Shown in pieces: positions 7,803-17,900 of a stretch of 64,000 bases of DNA; within the stretch, counting starts at the first letter, position 1; each line of letters starts with the position of its first letter. The position numbers and the translations under genes were made by a program. The DNA comes from Pseudorhizobium tarimense (GTDB taxonomy: Bacteria > Pseudomonadota > Alphaproteobacteria > Rhizobiales > Rhizobiaceae): NCBI RefSeq assembly GCF_022968135.1, contig NZ_JALJRA010000020.1:1-64000 (forward strand). The letters are read 5' to 3'. The notes beneath the pieces were generated by a model, which ran no database searches, was not told the DNA's origin, and saw only the letters and a program-made list of their open reading frames with translations.

Positions 7803-8716
7803 TGAGCAAGCTTGATCAAACGGCGACGATCCCCGCGTCCTTTAGCGAGCGCCATGCAGGTCGGATCCGCCAGATGCGACTCTATGGTCACATGTTCCGC
7901 GGTAGTTTCTCCTCCATGCTGGGGCTGACGCTTGTGGGGATCTTCCTGATCCTGGCCGCTGTTGGTCCCTGGATCGTACCCTTTCCGGAGGATACCCTGG
8001 GTGCTGTCCATATGGGATCACGCCTCTTGCCGCCAAGCACGGAGCACTGGTTCGGAACTGACGAGATGGGCGCTGACATCTTTTCGCGCGTCATCGTCGG
8101 TGCGCGCACATCTTTGTGGATCGGCATCGTTATCACGGGCCTTGGTGCTCTGATTGGCGTGCCGCTCGGCATTATCGCTGGTTACAAAGGCGGCTTCGTT
8201 CGCGCCTGCATTATGCGGCTGACAGAGCTCTTTCTGGCAGTGCCGGGTCTTGCTCTGGCGTTGGCGATTGTCGCATCGCTTGGCCCCGGCCTCACCAACT
8301 GCATGGTTGCGCTCGCCATTGTCTGGTGGCCTGGTTACGTGCGCCTCGTCGAAGCCAAGACCCTCGCCGTCAAAGAAGAGCTTTTTGTCGAGTCCGCCCG
8401 CTCAATTGGCGCAAAGACGCCATGGATCCTGTGGCACCACATTTTGCCGAACTGCATGTCACCGATCATCGTCAAGATGAGCATGGACATGGGCATGGCG
8501 ATACTGGCGGCCGCAGGGCTGGGCTTCATTGGTCTGGGCGCGCCGCCGCCGGCCCCCGAATGGGGGGCCATGGTTTCCGTCGCACGCTCGTACATGCCCG
8601 ATTGGTGGTGGTACTCCTTCTTCCCCGGAGCTGCGATCTTCTTGACCGTTCTTGGATTCAATCTGTTGGGCGATGGTTTGCGAGACATTCTTGATCCTCG
8701 GAGCCGCGCGCGATGA
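7802..8716 (+). CDS. ABC transporter permease, DppC/OppC type
   Basis: 304 aa. It shows the DppC N-terminal single helix (SSMLGLTLVGIFLILAAVGP) followed by the LPPSTEHWFGTDEMGADIFSR sequence region that marks this subfamily (split as LPPSTEHWFGTDEMG and ADIFSRVIVGAR). The EAA loop is ESARSIGAKTPWI and the C-terminal motif GFNLLGDGLRDILDP is intact. It starts within the stop of the DppB-like gene and ends in a 4-bp ATGA overlap with the ATPase gene, so all three are one translational unit. Inner membrane. Confidence 0.93.
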   Translation: MSKLDQTATIPASFSERHAGRIRQMRLYGHMFRGSFSSMLGLTLVGIFLILAAVGPWIVPFPEDTLGAVHMGSRLLPPSTEHWFGTDEMGADIFSRVIVGARTSLWIGIVITGLGALIGVPLGIIAGYKGGFVRACIMRLTELFLAVPGLALALAIVASLGPGLTNCMVALAIVWWPGYVRLVEAKTLAVKEELFVESARSIGAKTPWILWHHILPNCMSPIIVKMSMDMGMAILAAAGLGFIGLGAPPPAPEWGAMVSVARSYMPDWWWYSFFPGAAIFLTVLGFNLLGDGLRDILDPRSRAR

Positions 8717-10365
8717 ACAGCACCCTCCTCGACATCAACGCCTACAGCCTGGGCATCGGCACTTTTGATGGACCGATCCACGTGCTGAAGGACATTAACA
8801 TCACCGTCAAACGCGGCGAAACGCTCGGCATTGTTGGCGAAAGCGGTTCAGGAAAGACGGTTCTGGTTCGGTCGGTTATGGGAATCGGCCCGAGCAATTC
8901 GAGGGTGCAGGCCGGTCACATCACCTTTGACGGCCAGGATATCACCCGCATGAACGATAAGGGGTGGGCTAAAATCCGCGGCATCCGGATTTCGATGATT
9001 TTCCAGGATCCGATGACGTACCTGAACCCGCTTTTTTCGATCGGGCGTCAGATCTCTGATGTGATTGCCGCCCATGAGCGGGCGGCAGGGCAGGGTATTT
9101 CATCCAAGGCGATGCGTCGCAGCCGTACGCAAGAGCTGCTCGAACAGGTTGGCCTGCCCGCTCCCGCACAACTTTTCGACCAGTATCCGCATCAGCTGTC
9201 TGGGGGGATGCGCCAGCGTGTGCTCATTGCGATGGCGCTTGCGGGCAAGCCAGATCTTCTGATCGCCGATGAGCCAACCACCGCACTCGACGTGACGGTC
9301 CAGGCTCAGGTTCTTGACCTCATCAAGTCGCTGGTGAAGAAGCTCAATCTCACGGTCATCATGATCAGCCATGACATAGGGGCGATTGCAACTGTCGCCT
9401 CGAAATGTGCTGTCATGTATAAGGGTGAAATTGTCGAACAGGGTGATACGGCAGCTGTCCTCAGCAACCCCCAACATGACTATACCCGCCAGCTTTTGGC
9501 TGCCGTGCCCGATATCGAGGTCACGCCTGCCAGATTGTTGGCCAAGCAAGCTGTGCAGGATGTGATACCCGCGCCGCAGAAGCTTCTCGAGGCTGTGAAC
9601 CTGCGAAAGGTCTACAAGACGCAGGCGGGTGGTGAATTCGCGGCCGTCGACAATATCAGCCTTTCTGTCAATGTCGGCGAGATCTTCGGCGTGGTCGGAG
9701 AAAGTGGCTCGGGCAAGTCCACGCTGGCGCGCATGCTGCTGCGGCTGATCGAGCCGACGAGCGGCGACATCTTCTTTGAAGGACAAGACATCTCGAGGCT
9801 GAGGGGTGAGCCACTGCGCCAGATACGCCAGCACATGCAGTTCGTGTTCCAGAACCCGCATTCGGCGCTCAATGGCCGCCACACGATTGGTGATGCGATA
9901 GGGGAGCCGTTGCGAATCCAAACGACTATGAGCCGACGCGATATCGACGTCCGCACAGAGGCGCTTCTCGATATCGTGCAACTGCCGAAGAGCTTCAGGT
10001 ATCGCTATCCGCATGAACTGTCGGGGGGGCAAAAGCAGCGTGTCTGCATTGCGCGAGCCATCGCGCTCAATCCCCGGCTGCTGATCCTTGATGAGCCTAC
10101 CTCGGCCCTGGACATCTCGGTCCAGGCGCAGGTCCTCAACTTCCTTCAGCAGGTCCGCAAGGAATTGAACCTGACCTACGTCTTCATTTCGCACGACCTC
10201 GCGGTCATCCGCCAGATCTGTGACCGAACGATCGTGATGAAGCGGGGCAAAATCGTAGAGCAGGGGGATACTGAGCAGATCTTCCTGCACCCGGCCGAGG
10301 AGTACACGCGTGCGTTGATCGAGAGTGGCCGGGTTACCTCGCGTGCAGCTAGGTTGCGGGCTTAG
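8713..10365 (+). CDS. Fused dual ATP-binding protein (DppD-DppF type)
   Basis: 550 aa with two complete ABC ATPase domains in one chain. Domain 1 has Walker A GESGSGKT (residues ~42-49), signature LSGGMRQR (~163) and Walker [10 protein letters not shown] (~182). Domain 2 has Walker [10 protein letters not shown] (~330), signature LSGGQKQR (~436) and Walker [10 protein letters not shown] (~456). Both are intact, so each site should hydrolyse ATP. It powers import through the preceding permeases. The fused arrangement replaces separate DppD and DppF genes and is common in rhizobia. The ATG overlaps the DppC-like stop by 4 bp. Last gene of the operon; a short hairpin follows at 10385. Confidence 0.94.
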   Translation: MNSTLLDINAYSLGIGTFDGPIHVLKDINITVKRGETLGIVGESGSGKTVLVRSVMGIGPSNSRVQAGHITFDGQDITRMNDKGWAKIRGIRISMIFQDPMTYLNPLFSIGRQISDVIAAHERAAGQGISSKAMRRSRTQELLEQVGLPAPAQLFDQYPHQLSGGMRQRVLIAMALAGKPDLLIADEPTTALDVTVQAQVLDLIKSLVKKLNLTVIMISHDIGAIATVASKCAVMYKGEIVEQGDTAAVLSNPQHDYTRQLLAAVPDIEVTPARLLAKQAVQDVIPAPQKLLEAVNLRKVYKTQAGGEFAAVDNISLSVNVGEIFGVVGESGSGKSTLARMLLRLIEPTSGDIFFEGQDISRLRGEPLRQIRQHMQFVFQNPHSALNGRHTIGDAIGEPLRIQTTMSRRDIDVRTEALLDIVQLPKSFRYRYPHELSGGQKQRVCIARAIALNPRLLILDEPTSALDISVQAQVLNFLQQVRKELNLTYVFISHDLAVIRQICDRTIVMKRGKIVEQGDTEQIFLHPAEEYTRALIESGRVTSRAARLRA

Positions 10366-10384
10366 CGCTCGATCCTCTGCCGCG

Positions 10385-10404
10385 CGAAGCTAAGATTAGC
10401 TTCG
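10385..10404 (+). terminator. Possible terminator hairpin after the ABC operon
   Basis: CGAAGCTAAGATTAGCTTCG is a perfect self-complementary stem of 7-9 bp, 20 bp after the ATPase stop. There is no T-run, so it could be a weak or Rho-assisted end. Confidence 0.4.
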
Positions 10405-11223
10405 ACTGAAGGAGATTGCTGTGGTCAAGAAGCGTCAAGAAAACTCGAGGGGTACACAGAACCGGACAGAGTTGCCGAACCGGTTTTGGATCAGGTCGCC
10501 GGCGGTGCATCCCTACGTGTAATCCACCGACGGGCATGGACCAGAACCAGGCTGTACGCACGAAGTATGACGAATATTGCCCAAGTCGTTCCGGCGCGAG
10601 AATCTTTGGATAGGGAGATGGACAAGAGGGTCGTTGATACATCAAGATTGCAGGGCCTATCCTGCGTGAGTCGCCCGACAATGCGCCCGTCCCACCAGAC
10701 GTTTAAGAACCCTGACCGTCATTTTCTAAGTTCACTAGGAGCCAGAACGTCGATCGAACAGCCGAGCGTTTGCAGAACCTGTAACACTTTTGCTATCTGG
10801 GCTGTCGGCTTGCCAGCTTCGAGGTCGACAATGAACCGGAGGCCAACACCGGCAGGCTCATCTTGTCGCAAGTTTTGCTCCTTGCGTGAACTTAAAGGTC
10901 GGTTTGTCCGGCCGTTTCATCGGCGAGGTGGTCAGGCGACAGTTGTAAAAAGCGATCCAATCCAGCGCACTCGGGCTTGCCTCGTGCGATGGCCAACCGC
11001 CCGGAAAGGCATAAGCCGGTCTGCCGATTTGCGCTCGACGAGCCCCCATTTGCTGCGGCCCGCGAGTCGGCGTGACGTTTCGCGCGGATCACCTGAACCG
11101 GTTCTATGAATAGGGGATCCGGCAGCAAGCTTGAAGCTGTATTAAAGGTCGATTTGCCGAATCTCCTCAGGACTTGGCCGGTTCAGGCGACCTATTCGCC
11201 AAGGTTTTCAGCAGGACAGAGGG
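10405..11223. other. Decayed intergenic stretch containing an antitoxin remnant
   Basis: About 820 bp with no intact gene I can support. Apart from the HipB-like relic (10719-10920), short frames on both strands (for example 10892-11128 minus) have no recognisable family. The stretch separates two functional islands and looks like a scar of earlier insertions. Confidence 0.4.
10719..10920 (-). pseudogene. HipB-like XRE antitoxin, 5'-truncated remnant
   Basis: On the minus strand, a frame without a start codon reads RKEQNLRQDEPAG, then VGLRFIVDLEAGKPTAQI, then VLQVLQTLGCSIDVLAP, ending in TGA at 10719-10721. This is the C-terminal two-thirds of the HTH_3/HipB antitoxin family (helix-turn-helix, then the LQTLGCSID tail). 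The frame hits TGA immediately upstream at the 5' end, so the first ~20-25 codons and the initiator are gone. No HipA kinase gene follows. It marks loss of a toxin-antitoxin module here. Confidence 0.65.
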
Positions 11224-11745
11224 TCACAGCGATGCAGCGGCTCTCGCCGCGTGATCATAGTGGCCGGAGAGAGCACGTAGACGCGACGCAATGCCGGACA
11301 GGGTTTCTGGAGACACTTCGGTCGCGAGCACGGACGGCACGAGGAGGTTTTCTCGCATCGCCTTGTAGCGTACGCAGGCATCTGCACCCGCACTCGTCAC
11401 CATAACCAGTTTTTCCTTGCCGCGCCGGCCCGACTTAATGAGCTTCATGCGTTCCAGCTTCTTAAGAGCATAGGTTACGACATGGGTATCTTCGATGTTC
11501 AGCACGAGACAGATGTCGGCGAGCGTTTTTGGCTTGTTGCGGCTGTTTATGTTGTGCAGCACGAGGATATCGACCGGTGACAGGTCCGGAATACCAGCGG
11601 CGGCCATGCATCGAACCATCCATCGGTTGAATGCGTGGTTCAGCATGATCAACCCGAATTCGATCTCTGAAAGTGCCGGCAGCGCGCCGCTTGCGAGATG
11701 GCCAGAGGAGACGATGGGTCCGAGTTCATCCTTCTTTGCGGACAT
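11224..11745 (-). CDS. MarR-like winged-helix transcriptional regulator, 173 aa
   Basis: The fold pattern is MarR-like: an N-terminal dimerisation helix (EIEFGLIMLNHAFNRWMVRCM), helices around LSPVDILVLHNINSRNKPKTL, a recognition region (DICLVLNIEDTHVVTYALKKLE) and a wing (KSGRRGKEKLVMVTSAG). It belongs to the winged-helix group often found beside TRAP or oxoprolinase clusters. It is downstream of the TRAP operon on the same strand but separated by a strong terminator, so it probably has its own promoter. Likely target: the divergent promoter at 14715-14912, where a 5-bp inverted repeat (14843-14859) is visible. The ligand is unknown. Confidence 0.8.
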   Translation of the reverse strand: MSAKKDELGPIVSSGHLASGALPALSEIEFGLIMLNHAFNRWMVRCMAAAGIPDLSPVDILVLHNINSRNKPKTLADICLVLNIEDTHVVTYALKKLERMKLIKSGRRGKEKLVMVTSAGADACVRYKAMRENLLVPSVLATEVSPETLSGIASRLRALSGHYDHAARAAASL

Positions 11746-11764
11746 GTTGTTTGCCTTCCGAGCA

Positions 11765-11796
11765 AAAAGCGCCGCCGAAAATTAGGCGGCGCTTTT
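11765..11796 (-). terminator. Rho-independent terminator of the TRAP operon
   Basis: A perfect 12-bp stem (AAAAGCGCCGCC against GGCGGCGCTTTT) with an 8-nt loop and T-rich flank, 5 bp beyond the DctP stop. The A/T arms make it bidirectional in principle. It isolates the TRAP genes from the MarR-like gene. Confidence 0.9.
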
Positions 11797-11801
11797 CTTC
11801 T

Positions 11802-12791
11802 TTACATCTTCTTATAGGCGTCGATGATTGCCTTGCCTTCGTCTCCGGCCTTGGACAGCCAATCTTCGGTGAGTTGGGCACCGACTTCGGTCAGTCCGCT
11901 TTTGAGCTCCTCGCTAGGCGCAAGAACCTGCATGCCGTTCTGCTTGAGGGTCTCCATGTAGGCGGCCGTCTTCTCGGCAGCGAGTGCCCAGCCACGCTCC
12001 TCGGCTTCGGCAGCTGCCGTGGTGACAGCCTCCCGCACGGCCGGATCCAGCGCCTCGAAGGCTTCCTTGTTGACGAATACGACATTCTTCGGGATCCACG
12101 CCTGGGTGTCGTAGTAATGCGTCAGAGACTCCCAGATCTTGGAGTCGACACCGGTGGCGCTCGATGTCATCAGGCCGTCAACCACGCCGGTCGCGAGAGC
12201 CTGGGGTAGTTCCGCCGCCTGCACCGTCACGGGCTGCGCGCCGACCAGCTCCGCAATACGCGACGTGCCGACGTTATAAGCCCGCCACTTAAGGCCCTTC
12301 AGGTCGGCAACGCTGTTGACGTCCTTCTTGGTGTAGATGCCCTGCGGCGGCCATGGCGTCGTGTAGAGGAGCTTCAGGCCCTGCTCATCGAGCGCCTTTT
12401 CCACCGTCGGCTTGGATGCCTCCCACAGCTTTTTCGACTCCTCGAAGCTGGTGGCGAGGAACGGCACCACATCGATGCCGAACACCGGGTTCTCGTTTTC
12501 GTGCAGCGAGATCAGGACCTCACCTGCCTGTGCTTGCCCCGTCTGCACCGCGCGCTTGATTTCAGGCGCCTTGAACAGTGTGGCACCCGGATGAACGGTG
12601 ATCTTCAGCGCCCCATCCGTCGCGGCCTCTACATCGGAAGCAAACTGCATCAGGTTTTCGGTGTGGTAGTTCGCCGGCGGATAGGCGGACGGCAGAACCC
12701 AGGCTGTCTGAGCAAGAGCTGCGCCTGCTCCAAGCGCAAGCGCTGCTGCAGTCATGCCCCAGCGGGCAATTGGTCGCATGTAAAAGTTCAT
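11802..12791 (-). CDS. TRAP transporter substrate-binding protein, DctP family
   Basis: About 329 aa with a signal peptide (basic start, hydrophobic core ending in ALAQ). DctP features: ENLMQFASDVEAATDGALKI early, and the binding-site arginine region WRAYNVGTSRIAELVGAQPV (residues ~165-185), which clamps a carboxylate. The Met at 12791 is preferred over 12797 because AAGGGG precedes it at proper spacing. Periplasmic. It acts with the DctQ/DctM proteins encoded upstream on the same strand. Given the 5-oxoprolinase-type enzyme divergent to the operon, 5-oxoproline or a similar cyclic acid is a plausible ligand; inference. Confidence 0.92.
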   Translation of the reverse strand: MNFYMRPIARWGMTAAALALGAGAALAQTAWVLPSAYPPANYHTENLMQFASDVEAATDGALKITVHPGATLFKAPEIKRAVQTGQAQAGEVLISLHENENPVFGIDVVPFLATSFEESKKLWEASKPTVEKALDEQGLKLLYTTPWPPQGIYTKKDVNSVADLKGLKWRAYNVGTSRIAELVGAQPVTVQAAELPQALATGVVDGLMTSSATGVDSKIWESLTHYYDTQAWIPKNVVFVNKEAFEALDPAVREAVTTAAAEAEERGWALAAEKTAAYMETLKQNGMQVLAPSEELKSGLTEVGAQLTEDWLSKAGDEGKAIIDAYKKM

Positions 12792-12810
12792 TGTCATTCC
12801 CCTTTTTGCG

Positions 12811-14127
12811 TTACCCCGGAAATGCCATTTTCGGCAGAACCATCACGATGTCCGGGAAGACCGTGATGATGGCGACGGTCGCCACAAGCAGTAAGAAGAA
12901 AGGCAGGGCTGCGCGGGCAACCGTCAGGCTGTCGCGACCGCTCATGGTCTGCAGCACGAAAAGGTTGAAGCCGACCGGCGGCGTGATCTGCGCCATCTCG
13001 ACCATCAGCACCAGAAATACCCCGAACCAGATCAGATCGAAGCCTGCCTGCTGGATCATCGGCAGCACCACGACCGTCGTCAGAACGATCATCGACAATC
13101 CGTCGACGGCGCAACCGAGCAGGATGTACATCACCGTCAGCACTGCAATGAGCGCGTAGGGACTGAGGCCGAAGCCTTCTACCCAGCTCGCCAGTGCGGC
13201 CGGTATGCCGGTGTAGCCCATGGCGATGGACATATATCCGGCTCCTGTGAGGATCAGCATGATCATCGCCGTCATCCGCGTCGCGCCCATGACACTTTCC
13301 TTGAAGCTCTTCCAGGTAAGCGCTCGTTGCCAGGCGGCAATCACCAAAGAGCCGAGAACGCCCCATGCTGCGCATTCGGTGGCCGTTGCCCAGCCGAGAA
13401 GCAGGGCAGAGAACACTGTAGCGATCAGGAGCGCCAGCGGGATGAGGTTGAGGCTCTCCTTCAGCTTGTTCGCCAGACTCGTCTTTGGCGCCGGCTGCGG
13501 GCTCTTATCCGGGTTCATCAATGACCAGACGACGATGGCCGCCATGTAGAGCACCATGACAATGGCAGCCGGAATAAGGCCAGCGATGAACATCTGGATG
13601 ATCGAGACGTTCGCTGCCACCGCGTAGACGATCATGGTGATCGACGGCGGAACAAGGAAGCCGAGGGTGCCGGCGCCGGCCAGCGAACCGAGGCTGATCA
13701 TGTCGTCATAGCCGCGCTTCTTGAGCTCCGGCAGCGTGATCTTGGCAACCATGGCCGTTGTTGCCGCGGACGAGCCGGAGACTGCGCCGAACAGGCCGCA
13801 GCCGAGGACGTTCACGTGGACGAGGCGGCCTGGAAGCCAGTTCAACCAGGGCGATAGGCCTCGGAACATCTCGTCCGACAAGCGGGTGCGAAAAAGAATC
13901 TCGCCCATCCAGACGAAAAGCGGAAGGGCCGAAAGGCTCCAGGAAGCCGAGCCGCTCCAGGCATTTGTGGCGAGTGCTGCCCCAATCTGGATGCCGGCCG
14001 GTGCGAATTGCATGGCCACGAAGCCGCAGACGAGCAGCGCGATCCCGATCCATACCCCACCGACAAGGAGGAAAAGGAGGGCTCCGAGGATCAGGCCCGA
14101 AACTTCGATCAGAGATAGCGCGTCCAT
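12811..14127 (-). CDS. TRAP transporter large permease, DctM family
   Basis: 438 aa, standard for DctM. Many hydrophobic helices, with family motifs: SGSSAATTAMVAKITLPEL (about residues 115-135), GTLGFLVPPSITMIVYA, and near the end MVEMAQITPPVGFNLFVLQ. It is the ion-coupled transport subunit, driven by a sodium or proton gradient rather than ATP. It lies between DctQ (2-bp gap) and DctP (19-20-bp gap) in the usual Q-M-P order on the minus strand. Confidence 0.95.
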   Translation of the reverse strand: MDALSLIEVSGLILGALLFLLVGGVWIGIALLVCGFVAMQFAPAGIQIGAALATNAWSGSASWSLSALPLFVWMGEILFRTRLSDEMFRGLSPWLNWLPGRLVHVNVLGCGLFGAVSGSSAATTAMVAKITLPELKKRGYDDMISLGSLAGAGTLGFLVPPSITMIVYAVAANVSIIQMFIAGLIPAAIVMVLYMAAIVVWSLMNPDKSPQPAPKTSLANKLKESLNLIPLALLIATVFSALLLGWATATECAAWGVLGSLVIAAWQRALTWKSFKESVMGATRMTAMIMLILTGAGYMSIAMGYTGIPAALASWVEGFGLSPYALIAVLTVMYILLGCAVDGLSMIVLTTVVVLPMIQQAGFDLIWFGVFLVLMVEMAQITPPVGFNLFVLQTMSGRDSLTVARAALPFFLLLVATVAIITVFPDIVMVLPKMAFPG

Positions 14128-14129
14128 CG

Positions 14130-14714
14130 TCAGACCCCGCTTTCCATGACACGCTGGACGATCTCGTCCGGGCTTTCCACTTTCGGCTTTTGATAGCGGG
14201 GTACTCCTCCGAACAGGAGGTGGAGAAGTTCATCGACGAAGGCGATGGCGAGGATGGCAAGGCCCGCTGACATGCCGATCTGCGGGATCCAAAGCGGCAC
14301 CGCGATCACGCCCATGGAAACGTCGTTGAACTTCCACGAGACCCAGGTCATGTCGATTGCATACCAGGCAAAATAGATGACGGCGACGGCACCGATTGTG
14401 GTGCAGGCGATCTCAATCAGCCTGCGAAGTGTGCCGCTGAACCGATCGATCAACAGGCCCATCCGGATAAGTTCTGCCGAACGAAATGTATGAGCGAGCG
14501 CGAGGAAGGCAGTCGCTGCCATGCACCAGGACGCGAAGTCGTCACCGGCCGGTACGTCGATCCCAAGGGGACGGCCTGCCGACAGCGACAGCATGATGAC
14601 AAAGATCATGATGAGGAAAACGCCGGCCAGCCAACCGGCGCCAAGATAGAGCCCATCCAGCAGCTTTCGCAGCCGTTCAGGGAAAAGACTGTGACGAGGA
14701 TCAATGGAGGACAC
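14130..14714 (-). CDS. TRAP transporter small permease, DctQ family
   Basis: 194 aa with about four membrane helices. The first (LGAGWLAGVFLIMIFVIMLS) is followed by a periplasmic loop and the SWCMAATAFLALAHTFRSAELIRM segment typical of DctQ (split as SWCMAATAFLALAHTFRS and AELIRMGL). The start is a GTG at 14714, supported by GGGAGGA about 7 nt upstream; no ATG gives a better start. First gene of the TRAP operon, divergent from the oxoprolinase gene, sharing a 198-bp promoter region. Confidence 0.88.
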   Translation of the reverse strand: MSSIDPRHSLFPERLRKLLDGLYLGAGWLAGVFLIMIFVIMLSLSAGRPLGIDVPAGDDFASWCMAATAFLALAHTFRSAELIRMGLLIDRFSGTLRRLIEIACTTIGAVAVIYFAWYAIDMTWVSWKFNDVSMGVIAVPLWIPQIGMSAGLAILAIAFVDELLHLLFGGVPRYQKPKVESPDEIVQRVMESGV

Positions 14715-14842
14715 AGGTGGTCCTCCCGCAGGTCATACGGCATTCAGACATCGTCGGCTCCCCTCGGTTGCCGTGGCCGGGCGACGCTCTGACGGCTTCT
14801 TTGCCCGTTGTGCAGGCATCATGCAGCAGTGCCAGTTTTACT

Positions 14843-14859
14843 GTCAACTAATCATTGAC
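14843..14859. promoter_or_regulatory. Candidate operator/promoter between DctQ and oxoprolinase genes
   Basis: GTCAACTAATCATTGAC is an inverted repeat (GTCAA-N7-TTGAC). Its right arm doubles as a -35 (TTGACG, 14855-14860), with a weak -10 (TATTCG, 14877-14882) 16 bp on, directed at the oxoprolinase gene. An AT-rich symmetric site over a -35 box suits repression by the MarR-like protein (11224-11745). Not tested. Confidence 0.45.
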
Positions 14860-14912
14860 GTTTTATCGATGAAATGTATTCGTTACTGAAAAGCAAGTAA
14901 CCGAGGGCGATC

Positions 14913-17900
14913 ATGAGCAGCGAAAGATGGGACTTCTGGATTGATCGCGGCGGCACATTTACCGACATCGTCGGCCGCAAGCCGGACGGTTCGCTCATTG
15001 CGCACAAGCTCCTGTCAGAAAATCCGGAAGCCTATCGCGATGCTGCTGTACAGGGCATTCGTGAGCTCCTTCAATTGAAGGATGGCGAGCCGGTCCGAGC
15101 CGGCGTGATTGGCGCGGTCAAGATGGGTACCACGGTCGCCACCAACGCTCTCCTCGAGCGCAAAGGCGAACGAACGCTGCTCGTGACGACGCGCGGGTTC
15201 CGCGATGCACTCGCAATAGGCTACCAGGCCCGTGCTGATATCTTCGCCAAGAAGATCGTCAAGCCGGAGCTTCTTTACAGCGCCGTGGTGGAAGTCGATG
15301 AGCGCGTTCGTGCAGACGGTCAGGTCGAGGCAGCTCCAGTCGAAGACGTCGTCCGGCGGGATCTGCAGGGGCAGTTCCATGCCGGCTACCGCGCCGTCGC
15401 CATCGTCTTCATGCATGCCTACCGCTATCCGGAGCACGAGCAGCAAGCCGCGAGGATTGCCCGCGAAATCGGCTTTACCCAAGTCTCCGTCAGTCACGAG
15501 GTGTCGCCGCTAATCAAGCTGGTCGGGCGCGGCGATACCACGGTCGTGGATGCCTATCTTTCGCCGATCCTGCGCCGCTATGTCGAGCAGGTGGGCTCTG
15601 AGCTTGGTGCCGATGCCGAAGATGGTGCACGGCTGATGTTCATGCAATCCTCTGGAGGGCTGACAGCCGCACACCTCTTCCAGGGCAAGGACGCGATCCT
15701 TTCTGGACCGGCCGGCGGGGTCGTTGGCGCGGTGGAAACATCTAGGCTCGCCGGCTTTGATCGGATGATCGGCTTCGACATGGGCGGCACCTCGACGGAT
15801 GTTTCGCATTATGATGGTGAGCTTGAGCGCTCGTTCGAAACGGAAGTCGCGGGCGTGCGCATGCGCGCCCCGATGATGTCGATTCATACGGTAGCGGCCG
15901 GCGGTGGCTCCATCCTGCACTTCGAGAACGGCCGCTTTCGTGTCGGTCCGGATTCTGCCGGCGCCAATCCTGGGCCAAAGGCTTACCGCCGCGGCGGTCC
16001 GTTGACGGTAACGGACGCCAATGTGATGCTCGGCAAGCTCTCGCCGGAGCTCTTTCCGCGGATCTTTGGCCCCGACCGAAACGAACCGCTGGATGCCGAT
16101 GCGGTGCGCCTGGGCTTCGAGGACATGGCAGCGGTCATTGGCGATGGTCGCACACCGGAGGAGGTCGCTGACGGCTTCCTCGCCATCGCCGTCGAAAACA
16201 TGGCGAACGCTGTCAAGAAGATCAGCGTCCAGCGCGGCTATGACGTCACCAACTACGTCCTCACCTGTTTTGGCGGTGCTGGCGGGCAGCATGCCTGCCT
16301 CACGGCGGATGCGCTTGGCATCACCACCGTGATGATCCACCCCTTCTCCGGCATCTTGTCTGCTTATGGAATGGGCCTTGCAGACATCCGCGCCACACGC
16401 CAGAAAACCGTATCCCTTCCACTTGGTGAAGCACTCCTTGCGCTACCGACCGTCCGTGACGAGCTGACGGCGAGCGTCCTGCAGGAAATGTCTGCTCAAG
16501 GGGTGAGCGAAGTCGGTACCGATGTCATCCATCGAGCCCATCTGCGCTATCAGGGGACCGACACAACCCTTCCCGTCTCCTTGTCTTCCGCTTCGGAAAT
16601 GGTGAAGGCCTTCGAGGTGCTTCATCGCAAGCAATTCGGCTTCATCTTCGACAACCGCGAAATTATCTTCGAATCTTTCGAGGTCGAGGCCATCGGCGGC
16701 GGAGCGGAATCGGGGGAACCCGTACATGAAGTTGACGCGGCTGCACCCGTCGCAGCCGAGGATACCCGTTTCTTCTCCGGCGGTGAATGGCGCCAGGCGC
16801 CGGTCTACCGCCGCGCGGACATCCGGCCTGGCGCCAGGGCCGCAGGTCCATGTCTCATCGTCGAGCCGCACCAGACGATTGTGGTTGAAGACGGCTGGGG
16901 CTTCGAGATCACCGCGCTCGACCATGTCGTCCTGAAGCGGATCAAGGTGCTTTCGCGCAGCAAGGCGGTTGGCACCGAAGCAGATCCGGTGCTGCTCGAG
17001 GTCTTCAACAACCTCTTCATGTCGATTGCCGAGCAGATGGGCGTGACGCTGCAAAACACTGCCTCTTCGGTCAATATCAAGGAGCGACTGGACTTCTCTT
17101 GCGCCGTCTTCGATGAGACAGGTGCTCTTGTCGCCAATGCCCCGCACATGCCGGTGCATCTTGGCTCCATGGATCGCTCTGTGGAATCGATCATCGCCCA
17201 GAACAAGGGCAGGATCCGGCCGGGTGACGTCTTCGCCCTGAACGCACCTTATAATGGCGGCACCCACCTTCCAGACATCACGGTCGTGACCCCCGTTTTC
17301 GATGAAGAAGGAGGGAGCATCCTCTTCTATGTCGCGTCCCGCGGACATCATGCCGATGTGGGTGGCACGGCCCCGGGCTCGATGACGCCGCTCGCGACTA
17401 CGGTGGACGAGGAAGGTGTCCTGTTCGACAACGTCCTTTTGGTCGACCGCGGCCGCTTCGACGAGGAGGGAATTACCCGCCTCTTGTCCGACCACCCTTA
17501 TCCCGCCCGCAACGTTGCGCAGAATGTCGGCGACCTGCGTGCGCAGATCGCCGCCAATGAGAAGGGCGTGCACGAGATGCGCAAGATGATTGTGCAGTTC
17601 GGGCTTCCCGTCGTGCAGGCCTACATGGGCCATGTGCAGGACAATGCGGAGGAAAGCGTGCGTCGCGTTGTCGAGAAGCTGGAGGATTCGGAATTCTCCT
17701 ACGACACCGACCAGGGAAGCACCATCAAGGTGAAGATCTCGGTGGACAAGGCAAAGCGGGAGGCGACCGTAGACTTTACCGGCACGAGCCCGCAGAGGCC
17801 GAACAACTTCAACGCGCCTGAGCCTGTCACCCGCGCCGCGGTGCTCTACGTTTTCCGCGTCATGGTGGAGAGTTCGATCCCAATGAATGCCGGCTGCCTG

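Noticed and set aside
9100-10290. 396-aa minus-strand open frame opposite the dual ATPase gene
   Set aside because: Shadow of the high-GC plus-strand gene, whose ABC motifs are complete.
10782-10793. TAACACTTTTGC, identical to the core of the 25549 palindrome
   Set aside because: It lies inside the HipB-like remnant and encodes AKVL on the minus strand; the symmetric arms TACT/AGTA are missing, so it is probably chance.
16443-17633. 396-aa minus-strand open frame opposite the oxoprolinase-type gene
   Set aside because: Antisense shadow; the plus strand carries the HyuA/HyuB motifs.
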